Position numbers and translations under genes: made by a program
The notes under the pieces: generated by a model
Database searches by the model: none
What the model saw: the letters and a program-made list of their open reading frames with translations, nothing else
What the model was told of the DNA's origin: nothing
Source: Prochlorococcus sp. MIT 1314
Lineage (GTDB): Bacteria; Cyanobacteriota; Cyanobacteriia; PCC-6307; Cyanobiaceae
Direction: 5' to 3'
Assembly: GCF_034093315.1 (NCBI RefSeq)
Contig: NZ_CP139300.1
Span: 1 to 64,000, forward strand
Length of the DNA: 64,000 nucleotides
Shown here: piece by piece, positions 38,193 through 47,573 of the stretch
How positions within the stretch are numbered: position 1 is the stretch's first letter
How the letters are laid out: the number at the start of each line of letters is the position of its first letter

Positions 38193-38604
38193 CCTCTTCT
38201 ACTTCACTAGATTGGATATCTTCATTTGTTTTGCTTTTAACAGGTCTTGCAAAAGGGTCAGGAGTTTTTTTTGTCTGTTCTTCATAGGGATTTCGTGTTT
38301 GTCTATTCGAAGAAGAGTTTTTGTTGTTTTTTGCATATTCTGTTATTGATTCTATGAATTTTTCATCTTTGATCATTTCGCTAAGTGTTCTAACTGAGAA
38401 ACCAAGAACTGCGACAGTAGATCTCAGTTGAAAGGTTTCTTGTATTGATTTAACCGCTCTCATTTCGTTATCACTTAATCTTATTCTAAATCCACCTCCA
38501 TCTCTTCTTCCTCCAGATCTATCTCTTATATTAAATCTTTCATTATTAGAACGATTTCTGTAATTTTCTTGTTCAGAATTATTGCTGAAATTTGAATTAG
38601 ACAT
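38182..38604 (-). CDS. Arg/Gly/Asn-rich conserved protein of unknown function
   Basis: A 140-residue protein in three parts: a disordered N-terminus rich in Asn, Arg and Gly with an RGG-like patch (RSGGRRDGGGFRIR, about 29-42); a short folded middle (LSDNEMRAVKSIQETFQLRSTVAVLGFSVRTLSEMIKD, about 43-82); and a polar C-terminal tail with several Lys/Asp/Glu. The basic tail suggests RNA or DNA binding, but I cannot name a family. It overlaps trpS by 11 bp and leads the trpS-thrS-glk-thrB run. Confidence 0.7.
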   Translation of the reverse strand: MSNSNFSNNSEQENYRNRSNNERFNIRDRSGGRRDGGGFRIRLSDNEMRAVKSIQETFQLRSTVAVLGFSVRTLSEMIKDEKFIESITEYAKNNKNSSSNRQTRNPYEEQTKKTPDPFARPVKSKTNEDIQSSEVEEDGK

Positions 38605-38746
38605 CTTAATGTTTCTTGATTTGTTTAAATAGTCTATTAATTTAGCATCTACTTATGCAAAAAGTCTCTTTAAAAGCCTTAAATTTTTATCTATTAATTA
38701 ACGAGTTATGTAATTTTGCTTTTCTCATTCCAAACTTGCACTAATA

Positions 38747-38752
38747 TATAAT
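38747..38752 (+). promoter_or_regulatory. Possible -10 element for the DUF697 gene
   Basis: TATAAT lies 18 bp upstream of the GTG start at 38771, in the 166-bp divergent gap. No convincing -35 is present. A perfect hexamer in an AT-rich gap is suggestive only. Confidence 0.35.
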
Positions 38753-38770
38753 AAGAGAAATCTAAGTATT

Positions 38771-40105
38771 GTGCCTGATATTACTAAAGAGAATCTTTTA
38801 AAGGATTTAATAAAGTTTCCTAAGAAAAATATCTTTATAATTTTACTTTTACTAGGCTTTGGAGAATGGATTGCAAGTGATGTAATACATTTAACAGGTG
38901 GATCAATAGGATTTTTTATTTTATGCTTTGGAGGATATTTTTTCCTTAAGAATGACCAACCAAAATTTAATGAGCCAAAGGACTTAGATGGCTGGGTAAA
39001 TCTCTGTAATGAAGATTTAAACTTCTATGAGGAACTTGAGGAGAATAATAATTTAGAAAAACAAAATCTCAAAAGACAACAATCCCTTGACTCGATACTT
39101 AATAGATTTGCAAAAGAGAAAATTTGTTTTATTGGGAAGAAAGATTATGACTCAACTCAATCTTTATTTAGAGATTTTTTCAAAGAAGATAAGTTTGATT
39201 TTAATTTTATTGAAAAACTACCAAAATATAATTCTTCGGAGATTGTTCCTGATAACGTAATAAATACTGATGCTATTTTATATTTTCTAAGTTTCCCTTT
39301 ATCTGCCAATGATTTTTTATGGTTAGAAAAGCTTCCTAAGGATATGCCCATTTGGTTAGTAGCCGAGTCTTCAAATGGATTTGAATCTCAAAATGAAATA
39401 GATGAATTGAGGGATCAAATTTCAGGAGAATTTATAAATAGAATAATTAGAGTTAATACAAATAAAAATGAATTAACTCATATCCCTTTTTCTTTAAGAA
39501 AGTTTTTTCTAAGTTCAAGTAAAAATATAGAAAATACAAAGAAAAGGCTTTTGAAGCAATTGCATACTAAATGGCAGTCTGAGATTGAGGGAATAAGAAG
39601 AACACAATTGAAAGTTTTACAGAGGAAGAATCAAATTCTTGTTGCCACAACTGTTTTCTTGTCACCACTTCCTTCAATAGATGTGTTGTCTATGACAGTG
39701 TTAAATTCTCTAATGATTAAAGAGATAAAATCAATATGGGGATGTAACTGGTCTCCAGAAATCTTGGATAAAGTATCAAAACAAATAATAAAGACTGCAA
39801 TAGCTCAGGGAGTAATTGAATGGAGTGGTCAGACTTTAATTGGATTAACAAAATTGCATGGGCCAAACTGGTTGTTGTCAGGAACTTATCAGGCAATAAG
39901 TGCAGCATATTTAACAAGAGTCGTATCTAGTTCCTTAGCGGATTTTATGGCTATAACAAAAGGGGTATCAGAGCCTGACTTGGAATTTATAAAAGAAAAC
40001 TCTGAAAAAATTGTTGAAAAAGCTTTCGAAAAAGAGAAAATAAATTGGCAATCTTTAATATCTGATTTAAAAAATCCTTTAATTAGGCTCAGATATAGTT
40101 CATAA
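38771..40105 (+). CDS. DUF697-type membrane protein
   Basis: A 444-residue protein with two adjacent N-terminal membrane spans (about 20-37 and 42-57), a soluble middle containing a degenerate Rossmann-like region (KICFIGKKDYDSTQSLFRDFF...WLVAESSNGFES) and a C-terminal DUF697-like helical domain (QILVATTVFLSPLPSIDVLSMTVLNSLMIKEI..., about 285-400). DUF697 often accompanies GTPase domains in YcjF-like proteins, but no intact G1 P-loop is seen here. GTG start at 38771. It precedes the metal ABC operon by 20 bp. Confidence 0.72.
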   Translation: MPDITKENLLKDLIKFPKKNIFIILLLLGFGEWIASDVIHLTGGSIGFFILCFGGYFFLKNDQPKFNEPKDLDGWVNLCNEDLNFYEELEENNNLEKQNLKRQQSLDSILNRFAKEKICFIGKKDYDSTQSLFRDFFKEDKFDFNFIEKLPKYNSSEIVPDNVINTDAILYFLSFPLSANDFLWLEKLPKDMPIWLVAESSNGFESQNEIDELRDQISGEFINRIIRVNTNKNELTHIPFSLRKFFLSSSKNIENTKKRLLKQLHTKWQSEIEGIRRTQLKVLQRKNQILVATTVFLSPLPSIDVLSMTVLNSLMIKEIKSIWGCNWSPEILDKVSKQIIKTAIAQGVIEWSGQTLIGLTKLHGPNWLLSGTYQAISAAYLTRVVSSSLADFMAITKGVSEPDLEFIKENSEKIVEKAFEKEKINWQSLISDLKNPLIRLRYSS

Positions 40106-40125
40106 TCTTTGGAAGTATTAAAATA

Positions 40126-41034
40126 ATGTCTAAAAAGTTTTTGCTTTTAATTTTTGGATGTTTATTTTGCTTCTTTTCAATTACTGGATGTAAGAGAATT
40201 TCAACTAAAAATGAAACTAAAAAAGAGTTGATTTTAGCAAGCTTTACTGTTTTGGCAGATATAATTCAAAACATTGCTAACAATGATGACTTCGAAGTTA
40301 AATCAATCACTAAACCAGGAATAGAAGTTCATGGTTATAAACCAACTCCAAGCGACCTAATAAATGCCTCTGAAGCATTTGTTTTTATTGATAATGGATT
40401 TGGATTTGAAATATGGTCAGAAAAATTTGTTTCTAATTTGAAAATCCAAAGAAAAACTATTGCAGATGATTTACAACCCATATTTATAACCGAAGACTCT
40501 TACAAAGGGAAACCAAATCCCCATGCTTGGATTTCACCAAAAAGAGGAATCCTTTATGTAGATATTATTGTAAAATCTTTATCAGAATTGAGACCCTCCC
40601 AAAAGGGATTATTTGAAAAAAATGGAGAAACTTATAAACAAAAACTCTCTAAAATTGATCAAGATTTCTCACTTTTTATTAATAACTTAGAAAAAGATAA
40701 AAGGTATCTAGTAAGTTGTGAAGGAGCATTTTCTTATCTCGCTAATGATTATGGGTTAAATGAAGTTTACTTATGGCCAGTTAATGCCGAGAGTCAAATT
40801 ACTCCAAAAAGGATGGCTAGGACAATATCCTTAGTCAAGAAGAAAAATGTCCCAGCTGTATTTTGTGAAAGTACTGTAAGTAATGAATCTCAAATGGTTG
40901 TTGTAAATGAAACTGGAACTAAATTTGGAGGAAATCTTTATGTTGATTCGTTGTCAAGTGATAATGGCCCAGCTAATTCTTACTTGGAAATGCTGAAACA
41001 TAATTTGGAAATTATTAAAAGAGGTCTTGAATAA
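40126..41034 (+). CDS. mntC: Metal ABC transporter substrate-binding lipoprotein (MntC/ZnuA family)
   Basis: Cluster A-I (SBP family 9) binding protein of 302 residues. Lipobox ITGC with C22. Putative metal ligands are H69 (EVHGYKPTPSDL), H133 (NPHAWISP), E248 (FCESTVS) and D274 (LYVDSLS). The H-H-E-D set and the absence of a His-rich acidic loop favour Mn2+ (MntC/SitA/PsaA-like) over Zn2+ (ZnuA), matching the Mn demand of photosystem II. Order binding protein-ATPase-permease is the mntCAB order. Mn specificity is inferred. Confidence 0.85.
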   Translation: MSKKFLLLIFGCLFCFFSITGCKRISTKNETKKELILASFTVLADIIQNIANNDDFEVKSITKPGIEVHGYKPTPSDLINASEAFVFIDNGFGFEIWSEKFVSNLKIQRKTIADDLQPIFITEDSYKGKPNPHAWISPKRGILYVDIIVKSLSELRPSQKGLFEKNGETYKQKLSKIDQDFSLFINNLEKDKRYLVSCEGAFSYLANDYGLNEVYLWPVNAESQITPKRMARTISLVKKKNVPAVFCESTVSNESQMVVVNETGTKFGGNLYVDSLSSDNGPANSYLEMLKHNLEIIKRGLE

Positions 41035-41037
41035 AAT

Positions 41038-41802
41038 ATGGAAAAACCTAATTATCAAAACTATAGGATTGATGCAGAAAATATATGTGTAGACTACAAT
41101 GGAAAAGTTGCATTATATGATGCCAACTTAAGATTAAAGCCTGGCCAAATTTGTGGATTGGTAGGAATGAATGGTGCAGGGAAAACAACCTTTTTCAATG
41201 CATTGACTGGTTTTGTTAACATTTCTAAGGGAAAAATAAGAATAAACGGAGAGTCTTTGAGGTCTGCTCAGAAAGATCAGACAATAGCTTATGTTCCTCA
41301 AAGTGAAGGAATTGATAGTCAATTCCCTGTAAATGTTTGGGATGTTGTAATGATGGGAAGATATGGTTCGATGAATGTTCTCAGGTGTCCAAGAGAGTCT
41401 GATGTTCAGGCTGTTAAAGATGCTATTGAAAGGGTTGACCTGACTGCTTTTTTATCTACACCAATTGGGAATTTGTCTGGAGGTCAAAGGAAAAGAACTT
41501 TTTTAGCCAGAGCAATTGCACAAAGAGCTTCAATATTATTGCTAGATGAACCCTTTACGGGTGTTGATATAAGAACTGAGAAACTAATTTCAGAATTATT
41601 TATTCAGTTTAAAAATGAGGGTAAAACAATTTTATTATCTACTCATGATATGATTCATGTTCGCGAATTTTGTGATTTGGTACTTTTAATAAACAAAACA
41701 GTTGTTGCATATGGTGAGACGTCTGAGGTGTTTACACCTGAAAATATAACAAGTACCTTTGGTGGAATCTCACTTGACGTTTTGTTTGGGCCTGAGTCAT
41801 AA
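41038..41802 (+). CDS. mntA: Metal ABC transporter ATP-binding protein
   Basis: A 254-residue ABC ATPase that powers the metal permease. Walker A GMNGAGKT (43-50), Q-loop AYVPQSEGIDSQFP, signature LSGGQRKR (about 147-154), Walker B ILLLDEPFTGVD and the switch His in LSTHD are all intact. It starts 3 bp after the binding-protein gene and 11 bp before the permease gene. The family matches MntA/ZnuC of Mn/Zn systems; the ion is inferred from the binding protein. Confidence 0.9.
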   Translation: MEKPNYQNYRIDAENICVDYNGKVALYDANLRLKPGQICGLVGMNGAGKTTFFNALTGFVNISKGKIRINGESLRSAQKDQTIAYVPQSEGIDSQFPVNVWDVVMMGRYGSMNVLRCPRESDVQAVKDAIERVDLTAFLSTPIGNLSGGQRKRTFLARAIAQRASILLLDEPFTGVDIRTEKLISELFIQFKNEGKTILLSTHDMIHVREFCDLVLLINKTVVAYGETSEVFTPENITSTFGGISLDVLFGPES

Positions 41803-41813
41803 AAAAAATATTT

Positions 41814-42686
41814 ATGGAGCCCAGTTTATTCTCTAGTATAAATAATTTCGTAACTGATCCTTTAACTCATGAGTTTATGAGAAAAGCTCTATTTATGAGC
41901 TCTTTAGTGGCCGCTGTTTGTGGCTTTTTATCTAGTTATTTAACTCTCAAAGGTTGGGCTTTAATGGGGGATGCGGTATCTCACTCTGTAATGCCTGGAG
42001 TTGTCGTGGCTTATGCTTTAGGACTCCCATTCTCATTAGGTGCATTTATATTCGGCGTAGGTTCTGTAGCACTTATAGGATTTGTTAAACAAAAATCGAG
42101 AGTTAAGGAAGATACAGTTATTGGATTAGTCTTTACAGGCTTTTTTGCCCTTGGAATAGTTTTGGTTTCTAAGATTAAAAGTAATATTGATCTCCACTCT
42201 ATTCTTTTTGGAAGTCCATTAGGCATATCACTTTCTGATGTGAAGCAAACGGTATTGATTTCTTTGTTGGTAGTAATACTTTTATCCGTTTTCAGGAAAG
42301 ATTTAATGCTTTACTGTTTTGATCCTAGACATGCAAAAACTGTTGGAATTAATGTCCTTTTCCTACATTATTTGCTTCTAACATGCTTATCTTTGGCTGC
42401 CGTGGTTGGGTTACAGACGGTTGGAATAATATTGGTAGTAGCAATGTTGATTACTCCAGGGGCTACTGCATACTTACTTACTGATCAATTTGATAATATG
42501 ACTATTATTTCAGTATTAAGCGCCATTATCTCAAGTGTAATAGGTATCTATTGTAGTTTTTGGTTCGATCTTGAAACCGGAGGTTCTATAGTATTAGCCC
42601 AAACTTTGATATTTTTATTTGCTTTTTTATTCGCTCCAAGATATGGAATATTTAAGTTTAAAAAATTCTTTTCTAATTACAAATAA
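41814..42686 (+). CDS. mntB: Metal ABC transporter permease
   Basis: A 290-residue integral membrane protein of the ABC-3 (ZnuB/MntB) family with about eight hydrophobic spans. Typical motifs are FMRKALFMSSLVAAVCGFLSSYLTLKGWALMGDAVSHSVMPGVVVAYALG at the N-terminus and VGLQTVGIILVVAMLITPGATAYLL near the end. It completes the three-gene transporter. No regulator gene adjoins; any repressor would act from elsewhere. Confidence 0.92.
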   Translation: MEPSLFSSINNFVTDPLTHEFMRKALFMSSLVAAVCGFLSSYLTLKGWALMGDAVSHSVMPGVVVAYALGLPFSLGAFIFGVGSVALIGFVKQKSRVKEDTVIGLVFTGFFALGIVLVSKIKSNIDLHSILFGSPLGISLSDVKQTVLISLLVVILLSVFRKDLMLYCFDPRHAKTVGINVLFLHYLLLTCLSLAAVVGLQTVGIILVVAMLITPGATAYLLTDQFDNMTIISVLSAIISSVIGIYCSFWFDLETGGSIVLAQTLIFLFAFLFAPRYGIFKFKKFFSNYK

Positions 42687-42688
42687 TC

Positions 42689-43855
42689 ATGGTTAAAGAA
42701 AGTAGAAATAAAAATTGGTATTGGTGGCCTTTATTTCCTTTATATCCCTATGGGCAAAAGAAAACGTTTTTAAAAGAATTAATTCCTGATCAAATATGGT
42801 CTTTGGAACAAATACAGGGTCTTTATTATGTTGCGGTTCCAATAAGAATGACGGTAATAAAGGTTGATAATGGTTTAATGCTATTAAATCCCTTACCTCC
42901 GACGAAAGAATTAATAGATGAGTTAGAAACATTAATTGCGATTCACGGTAAAGTAAAAACAATAGTTCTTCCAAGTGCTTCTGGACTAGAACATAAGATA
43001 GGACTTCCTGCTCTTTCAAGAATTTTTAAAGATGCAGACATTTGGCTGTGTCCTGGAAATTGGAGTTTTCCTATAAACCTTCCACTAGATTTTTTAGGAA
43101 TTCCATCAAAAAGAACCAGAATACTTTTTGAGGAAGGTACTCCATATAAAGATGCCTTTAAATGGTCTTCATTGGGACCTCTGAATTTAGGCCTTGGAAG
43201 ATATCAGGAGATAAGCTGTTTTCATTATTCAACGAAAACTCTTCATGTAACGGATGCAATAGTTGGGATAGACTCCACTCCTCCTGAGATATTTGATTTT
43301 GATCCAACTCCACTGCTTTTTCACTCAAGAGAGAGAGGAGATGAACCTTTGATTGACTCCATTGAACAAAGAAAAAAAGGGTGGAAAAGATTAGTCTTAT
43401 TTTCATCTTTTTTGAAACCAGGGAAATTAAACATTCCCCCTCTAAAAGAAATTTTTCGGAATTCATTCAAAAAAGATCTCCGAAATTGGAGATCACATTT
43501 TGGTATTTATCCTTTTTTATGGGATGAAGATTGGGAAGCATCTCTTGTTGAAATTATGGGGAACGATATTCCAAAGATTCAAATAGCACCAGTATTACAA
43601 AAATTAATTTTTCCGCGTTCAAAAGAGGTTTTAATTAAGTGGTTAGAAAACATCAAGACTTTTAAAGATATGGAATATTTAATTCCAGCCCATTACACTG
43701 CACCCATAAAATTTACAATAGAGGATTGTCAAGAATTAATTAATGAAATTAATTCCCAAAAATGGGACAAATTACCAGAGGATAATAAGTTTCTGATGAG
43801 TTTATATAAAAAGTTGTTTGAAATAGGAATAATTCCTCAAGAAGTTAATCTTTAA
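42689..43855 (+). CDS. DUF4336 domain protein
   Basis: A 388-residue protein matching my recollection of DUF4336, a metallo-beta-lactamase-like family of unknown activity: LYYVAVPIRMTVIKVDNGLMLLNPLPPTKELIDELETL, then KTIVLPSASGLEHKIGLPALSRIFKDADIWLCPG. A Trp-rich N-terminus (NWYWWPLFPLYPYG) precedes it. The canonical HxHxDH metal motif is absent; the C-terminal half has LIPAHYTAPI. It starts 2 bp after the permease stop, so it is likely cotranscribed with the metal transporter. Confidence 0.75.
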   Translation: MVKESRNKNWYWWPLFPLYPYGQKKTFLKELIPDQIWSLEQIQGLYYVAVPIRMTVIKVDNGLMLLNPLPPTKELIDELETLIAIHGKVKTIVLPSASGLEHKIGLPALSRIFKDADIWLCPGNWSFPINLPLDFLGIPSKRTRILFEEGTPYKDAFKWSSLGPLNLGLGRYQEISCFHYSTKTLHVTDAIVGIDSTPPEIFDFDPTPLLFHSRERGDEPLIDSIEQRKKGWKRLVLFSSFLKPGKLNIPPLKEIFRNSFKKDLRNWRSHFGIYPFLWDEDWEASLVEIMGNDIPKIQIAPVLQKLIFPRSKEVLIKWLENIKTFKDMEYLIPAHYTAPIKFTIEDCQELINEINSQKWDKLPEDNKFLMSLYKKLFEIGIIPQEVNL

Positions 43856-43861
43856 AATTAA

Positions 43862-44197
43862 TTATTCGTCAATAGACATGTTCTCATCATTTTTAAGAGT
43901 TTGTTCCAGCTCTTTTCGTTGCTCCATTTGTCTTAAGAAATATCCAGTCATCATTGCCGAAGATAATAAATTAGCAATGTTTTCTTTTGAAGATGTTATT
44001 TTTACATCAAATTGATCAGAAGGGAGCATTCCAAGAAGACCTTGAACATTATGCCTAATAATTTCTTGAATATCTTCACTAGCTGATTTTGCTACTCTTT
44101 GCAAAACTTCCGGCGACTGTTTTTGTAAATATTGGATTAAATCATTATCATCATTTGGATCATTATTTTCAGTAGCAAGAAATTCTGGATTAAACAT
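43862..44197 (-). CDS. DUF760 family protein
   Basis: A 111-residue protein with the DUF760 core DLIQYLQKQSPEVLQRVAKSASEDIQEIIRHNVQGLLGMLPSDQFDVKITSSKENIANLLSSAMMTGYFLRQMEQRKELEQTL split over a helical body. The family is found in cyanobacteria and plant plastids and has no established function. It is convergent with the DUF4336 gene (6-bp gap) and lies just downstream of lepB on the minus strand. Confidence 0.8.
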   Translation of the reverse strand: MFNPEFLATENNDPNDDNDLIQYLQKQSPEVLQRVAKSASEDIQEIIRHNVQGLLGMLPSDQFDVKITSSKENIANLLSSAMMTGYFLRQMEQRKELEQTLKNDENMSIDE

Positions 44198-44242
44198 TTC
44201 TACAACTTCAAGATATAAAAACCCTACAACATTACGTACCCA

Positions 44243-44827
44243 TTAATCTAAATTATTAAGGACAGGGAACCGAATAGGTCCCATTTTATTAAAAGGCCAG
44301 TATCTAAATATTGCTTTACCAATTATCTTGTCGTAGGGTAAAAATCCCCAAATATGTGAGTCCATACTATTATTTCTATTATCTCCCATCACCCATAATG
44401 ACTCTTCTGGAACAATAAAAGGACCTATGGAATAATTAATATTCTTGTCAAAAAAGTAGTTATCTTGAGCGATATCATTTAAGTAAAGGTTGCCTTCTCT
44501 TACTTCTACCTTGTCCCCGGGTATTCCAACTACTCTTTTTATTAATGCAGTATCTGATTTATAACCAGCATTAATTAATTGCTCCGGAACATTAAAAACA
44601 ACTATTTCATTTTTTAATTTTGAAAGATTTGTTTTGGATGTAATTTTAGGAGTTACTTTCTCAATAAGAATTTTGTCTTGTATTTGAAGAGTGGGAAGCA
44701 TTGAACCGGATGGAATCCATCTTGGCTCTATGACCTGCCATCGTATAATTAAAGCAATAGATATCCAAATTAAAAGATTTTTTAAATCCTTTATTATTGC
44801 ATTTCTTTTTTCTTTACTTGCGGACAT
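44243..44827 (-). CDS. lepB: Signal peptidase I
   Basis: Cleaves signal peptides of exported proteins at the membrane. The 194-residue protein has one N-terminal transmembrane anchor (about 15-30), the catalytic Ser42 in PSGSMLPTL, the general-base Lys97 in LIKRVVGIPGDKVEVREGNLYLND, and box E GDNRNNSMDSHIWGFLP. ATG start at 44827. Divergent from menD with a 51-bp shared gap. Confidence 0.95.
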   Translation of the reverse strand: MSASKEKRNAIIKDLKNLLIWISIALIIRWQVIEPRWIPSGSMLPTLQIQDKILIEKVTPKITSKTNLSKLKNEIVVFNVPEQLINAGYKSDTALIKRVVGIPGDKVEVREGNLYLNDIAQDNYFFDKNINYSIGPFIVPEESLWVMGDNRNNSMDSHIWGFLPYDKIIGKAIFRYWPFNKMGPIRFPVLNNLD

Positions 44828-44878
44828 GTTTTATTCAATTCAGTTATAAGGAAAAATCCCAAGGCATTTATATAAATT

Positions 44879-46642
44879 ATGACATCATCTATTGAATGCA
44901 AAAATTTTCTTAGAAGTTTACAACTTTTAAATCTTCTTATAAAAATAGGAGTTCAAAATTTAATACTATGTCCCGGTAGTAGATCAGCACCTCTGGCAAT
45001 AGCCGCTGGAGAATTAAATAAATTAGGATTGATAAATATATTTAATTCAATAGATGAGAGATCTGCAGGATTCCACTCTCTTGGGATTTCTACTGCATCT
45101 GGTCATCTTTCTTTGGTTATTACCACTTCTGGAACGGCCGTAAGTAATTTATTGCCCGCAGCAGTTGAGGCTGATCGATCTTGTAAAGGTATTATATTTA
45201 TCACAGCTGACAGACCCTTAAGGTTAAAAGATTGCGGTGCTAATCAAACAGTAAATCAAGAGGATTTTTTAAGTCCAGCCTGCAGAAAAGTTTTAAGTAC
45301 AAACCCTAATGGACTCCATAAAACAGAAGATAATGAAATTTTAGATTTGGTGCGAATTATTGAGGAACAAATATCAAACTTCCCTGGCCCTATCCATTTA
45401 AATATTCCTATCGACAAGCCTCTAGATATTTCTTTTTTTAATAAAAGAAATGTTTTGGAAGTTTTTGAGAAAATTTATTTAAAGAAAAAATATGTCTTTC
45501 AAAAAGTTGAAATAGAGTCTTATGAAAACAAATTCTTAGAAATTTCTAAAATTTTAAATTTAGAAGAATCAGGCATTATTTTGGTAGGTCCATACCAAGG
45601 TTCCATAAATGACTTATTTTCTTTTAATAAATCTTTAGAAAAATTACAAGAAATTACTGGTTGGCCAGTTTTTTCAGATCCTATTTCAGGAGTTTATTCT
45701 GGCTTGAGAGGATTAGTTGTGAATTGGGAATTGGTCTTAAGAAAAAATAAGAATTTCATCAATTGCCATCAACTTTTGAGGCTTGGTCCAATGTCATCTT
45801 CAATTGATTTGGAGAAGTTTTTAACAACCTTTGAAGGGGTACAAATTCTTATCAAAGAAAATAACCATAGAAAATTGGACCCTATAAAAAAATCATTTGA
45901 ATATGATTTTGGATTAACAAAATTTGTTAATCATTTTTTAGCAGAATTATCAATTAACCAAAAAAACAAAAAGTCTCTAACTCCTTTAGCTCTTGATCTA
46001 ATAACGGCAGGACAGCAAATTAAGAAAATTTTAAAAGAGAAAATCTCTAATAATGATCAAATTACCGAGTATAAGCTTGCAAATCTTGTACCAAACATAT
46101 GGCCAGCTGAAAATCCTATTATGCTCTCTGCGAGTAGCCCAATTAGAGATTGGCTTACATTCTCTGAGAATGGTACTTTAACGAGAAATTGTTTTAGCTT
46201 CAGGGGAGCATCTGGAATAGACGGTACTTTATCTCTTGCATTAGGCATTTCTAGAATTAAAAGTCCCCTTCTTCTTGTCACAGGAGATTTGGCTTTTCTT
46301 CATGATATAAATGGATGGCTTGTTGAAAATTCAATCGACTTAAATTTAACAATCCTTCTTATAAACAATATGGGTGGAAATATATTTAATCATATTTATA
46401 AAAATAATCTAAAAGAAGATGAATTTAAAAAACTATTTCTTATGCCTAAAGAAATAAACTGGTCAAAACTCGCAGAAAGCTATAAAGTAAACCTTAAAAC
46501 CGTTACAAATTTTAAAAAATTACGAGAGACATTCGAATGGAGCATTTCTATCAGGAAATCTGTAATAATTAAAGTTGATGTTGATCCGGAAAATGAAATT
46601 ATTGAAAGAAATGCCCTGCTAGAAAAAATAATTGGCAGTTAA
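44879..46642 (+). CDS. menD: SEPHCHC synthase (MenD)
   Basis: Thiamine-diphosphate enzyme that condenses isochorismate with 2-oxoglutarate for naphthoquinone synthesis; in cyanobacteria this leads to phylloquinone for photosystem I. The 587 residues show [32 protein letters not shown] with the catalytic Glu, and the ThDP-binding [13 protein letters not shown]...[11 protein letters not shown] start at 44879. menB follows 37 bp later, so the two form a pathway pair. Confidence 0.96.
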   Translation: MTSSIECKNFLRSLQLLNLLIKIGVQNLILCPGSRSAPLAIAAGELNKLGLINIFNSIDERSAGFHSLGISTASGHLSLVITTSGTAVSNLLPAAVEADRSCKGIIFITADRPLRLKDCGANQTVNQEDFLSPACRKVLSTNPNGLHKTEDNEILDLVRIIEEQISNFPGPIHLNIPIDKPLDISFFNKRNVLEVFEKIYLKKKYVFQKVEIESYENKFLEISKILNLEESGIILVGPYQGSINDLFSFNKSLEKLQEITGWPVFSDPISGVYSGLRGLVVNWELVLRKNKNFINCHQLLRLGPMSSSIDLEKFLTTFEGVQILIKENNHRKLDPIKKSFEYDFGLTKFVNHFLAELSINQKNKKSLTPLALDLITAGQQIKKILKEKISNNDQITEYKLANLVPNIWPAENPIMLSASSPIRDWLTFSENGTLTRNCFSFRGASGIDGTLSLALGISRIKSPLLLVTGDLAFLHDINGWLVENSIDLNLTILLINNMGGNIFNHIYKNNLKEDEFKKLFLMPKEINWSKLAESYKVNLKTVTNFKKLRETFEWSISIRKSVIIKVDVDPENEIIERNALLEKIIGS

Positions 46643-46679
46643 ATTTTATTATTTTCTATTTTTGAATAATTTAGGATTC

Positions 46680-47537
46680 ATGAAAGTCTTACCTGGGAAA
46701 ACAACTTTAAATTGGTCACAATGTAATTCTTATGAGGATATATTGTTTCATAAATCAGATGAGGGAATTGCGAGAATTGCAATTAATCGCCCTGAAAAAA
46801 GAAATGCATTTAGGCCACAAACTATAGATGAACTTATTAGTGCATTTAATATCGTAAGAAATGATGAAACTATAGGAGTAGTTCTTTTTACAGGGGCAGG
46901 ACCTGATAAAAAAGGTATTTATTCTTTTTGCTCAGGAGGTGATCAGAGTGTTAGAGGCGAAAATGGATATGCAAATGATGAGGGAAAGCAGAGATTAAAT
47001 GTACTTGAACTTCAAAGATTAATAAGAACTTTGCCTAAGGTGGTTATCGCCTTAGTTCCTGGTTTCGCAATAGGAGGAGGACAGGTTCTTCATTTAATTT
47101 GTGATCTCAGTATCGCTTCAGAAAATGCAATTTTTGGTCAAACAGGTCCAAGAGTTGGCAGTTTTGATGCCGGATTTGGATCTAGTTATTTGGCAAGACT
47201 TGTTGGTCAGAGAAAGGCGAAAGAAATTTGGTTTTTATGTAGAAAATATAATTCTAAGGAGGCTCTTGAGATGGGCCTGATAAATGCAATTACAAAGATT
47301 GAAGAATTAGAAGCTGAGGGTGTAATCTGGGCAAGAGAGATTTTACGAAATAGTCCAACAGCTATTCGTATTCTTAAAGCTTCATTTAATGCCGAGAATG
47401 ATGGGATTGCGGGTATTCAAGAATTATCTGGATACACAACTCAATTATTTTATTCGACTAAAGAAGCTCAAGAAGGTAGAGATGCCTTTCTTGAAAAACG
47501 TTCACCTGATTTTTCTGACTATAAGTGGACTCCCTAG
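46680..47537 (+). CDS. menB: 1,4-dihydroxy-2-naphthoyl-CoA synthase (MenB)
   Basis: Crotonase-family ring-closing enzyme of the phylloquinone pathway. Signatures: [105 protein letters not shown], and a C-terminal [14 protein letters not shown]. The frame opens further upstream at a TTG overlapping menD, but ATG 46680 ([12 protein letters not shown]) gives 285 residues, normal for the family, so I use it. Confidence 0.96.
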   Translation: MKVLPGKTTLNWSQCNSYEDILFHKSDEGIARIAINRPEKRNAFRPQTIDELISAFNIVRNDETIGVVLFTGAGPDKKGIYSFCSGGDQSVRGENGYANDEGKQRLNVLELQRLIRTLPKVVIALVPGFAIGGGQVLHLICDLSIASENAIFGQTGPRVGSFDAGFGSSYLARLVGQRKAKEIWFLCRKYNSKEALEMGLINAITKIEELEAEGVIWAREILRNSPTAIRILKASFNAENDGIAGIQELSGYTTQLFYSTKEAQEGRDAFLEKRSPDFSDYKWTP

Positions 47538-47573
47538 TTTATTTATTCAAAAAGACTTTTTAAATAATTATCA

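Noticed and set aside
42689-43855. DUF4336 gene as an active metallo-beta-lactamase
   Set aside because: The canonical HxHxDH motif is not visible, so enzymatic activity was not claimed.
46632-46679. N-terminal extension of menB from an upstream TTG
   Set aside because: It would overlap menD and add 16 residues not typical of MenB; ATG 46680 fits the family.
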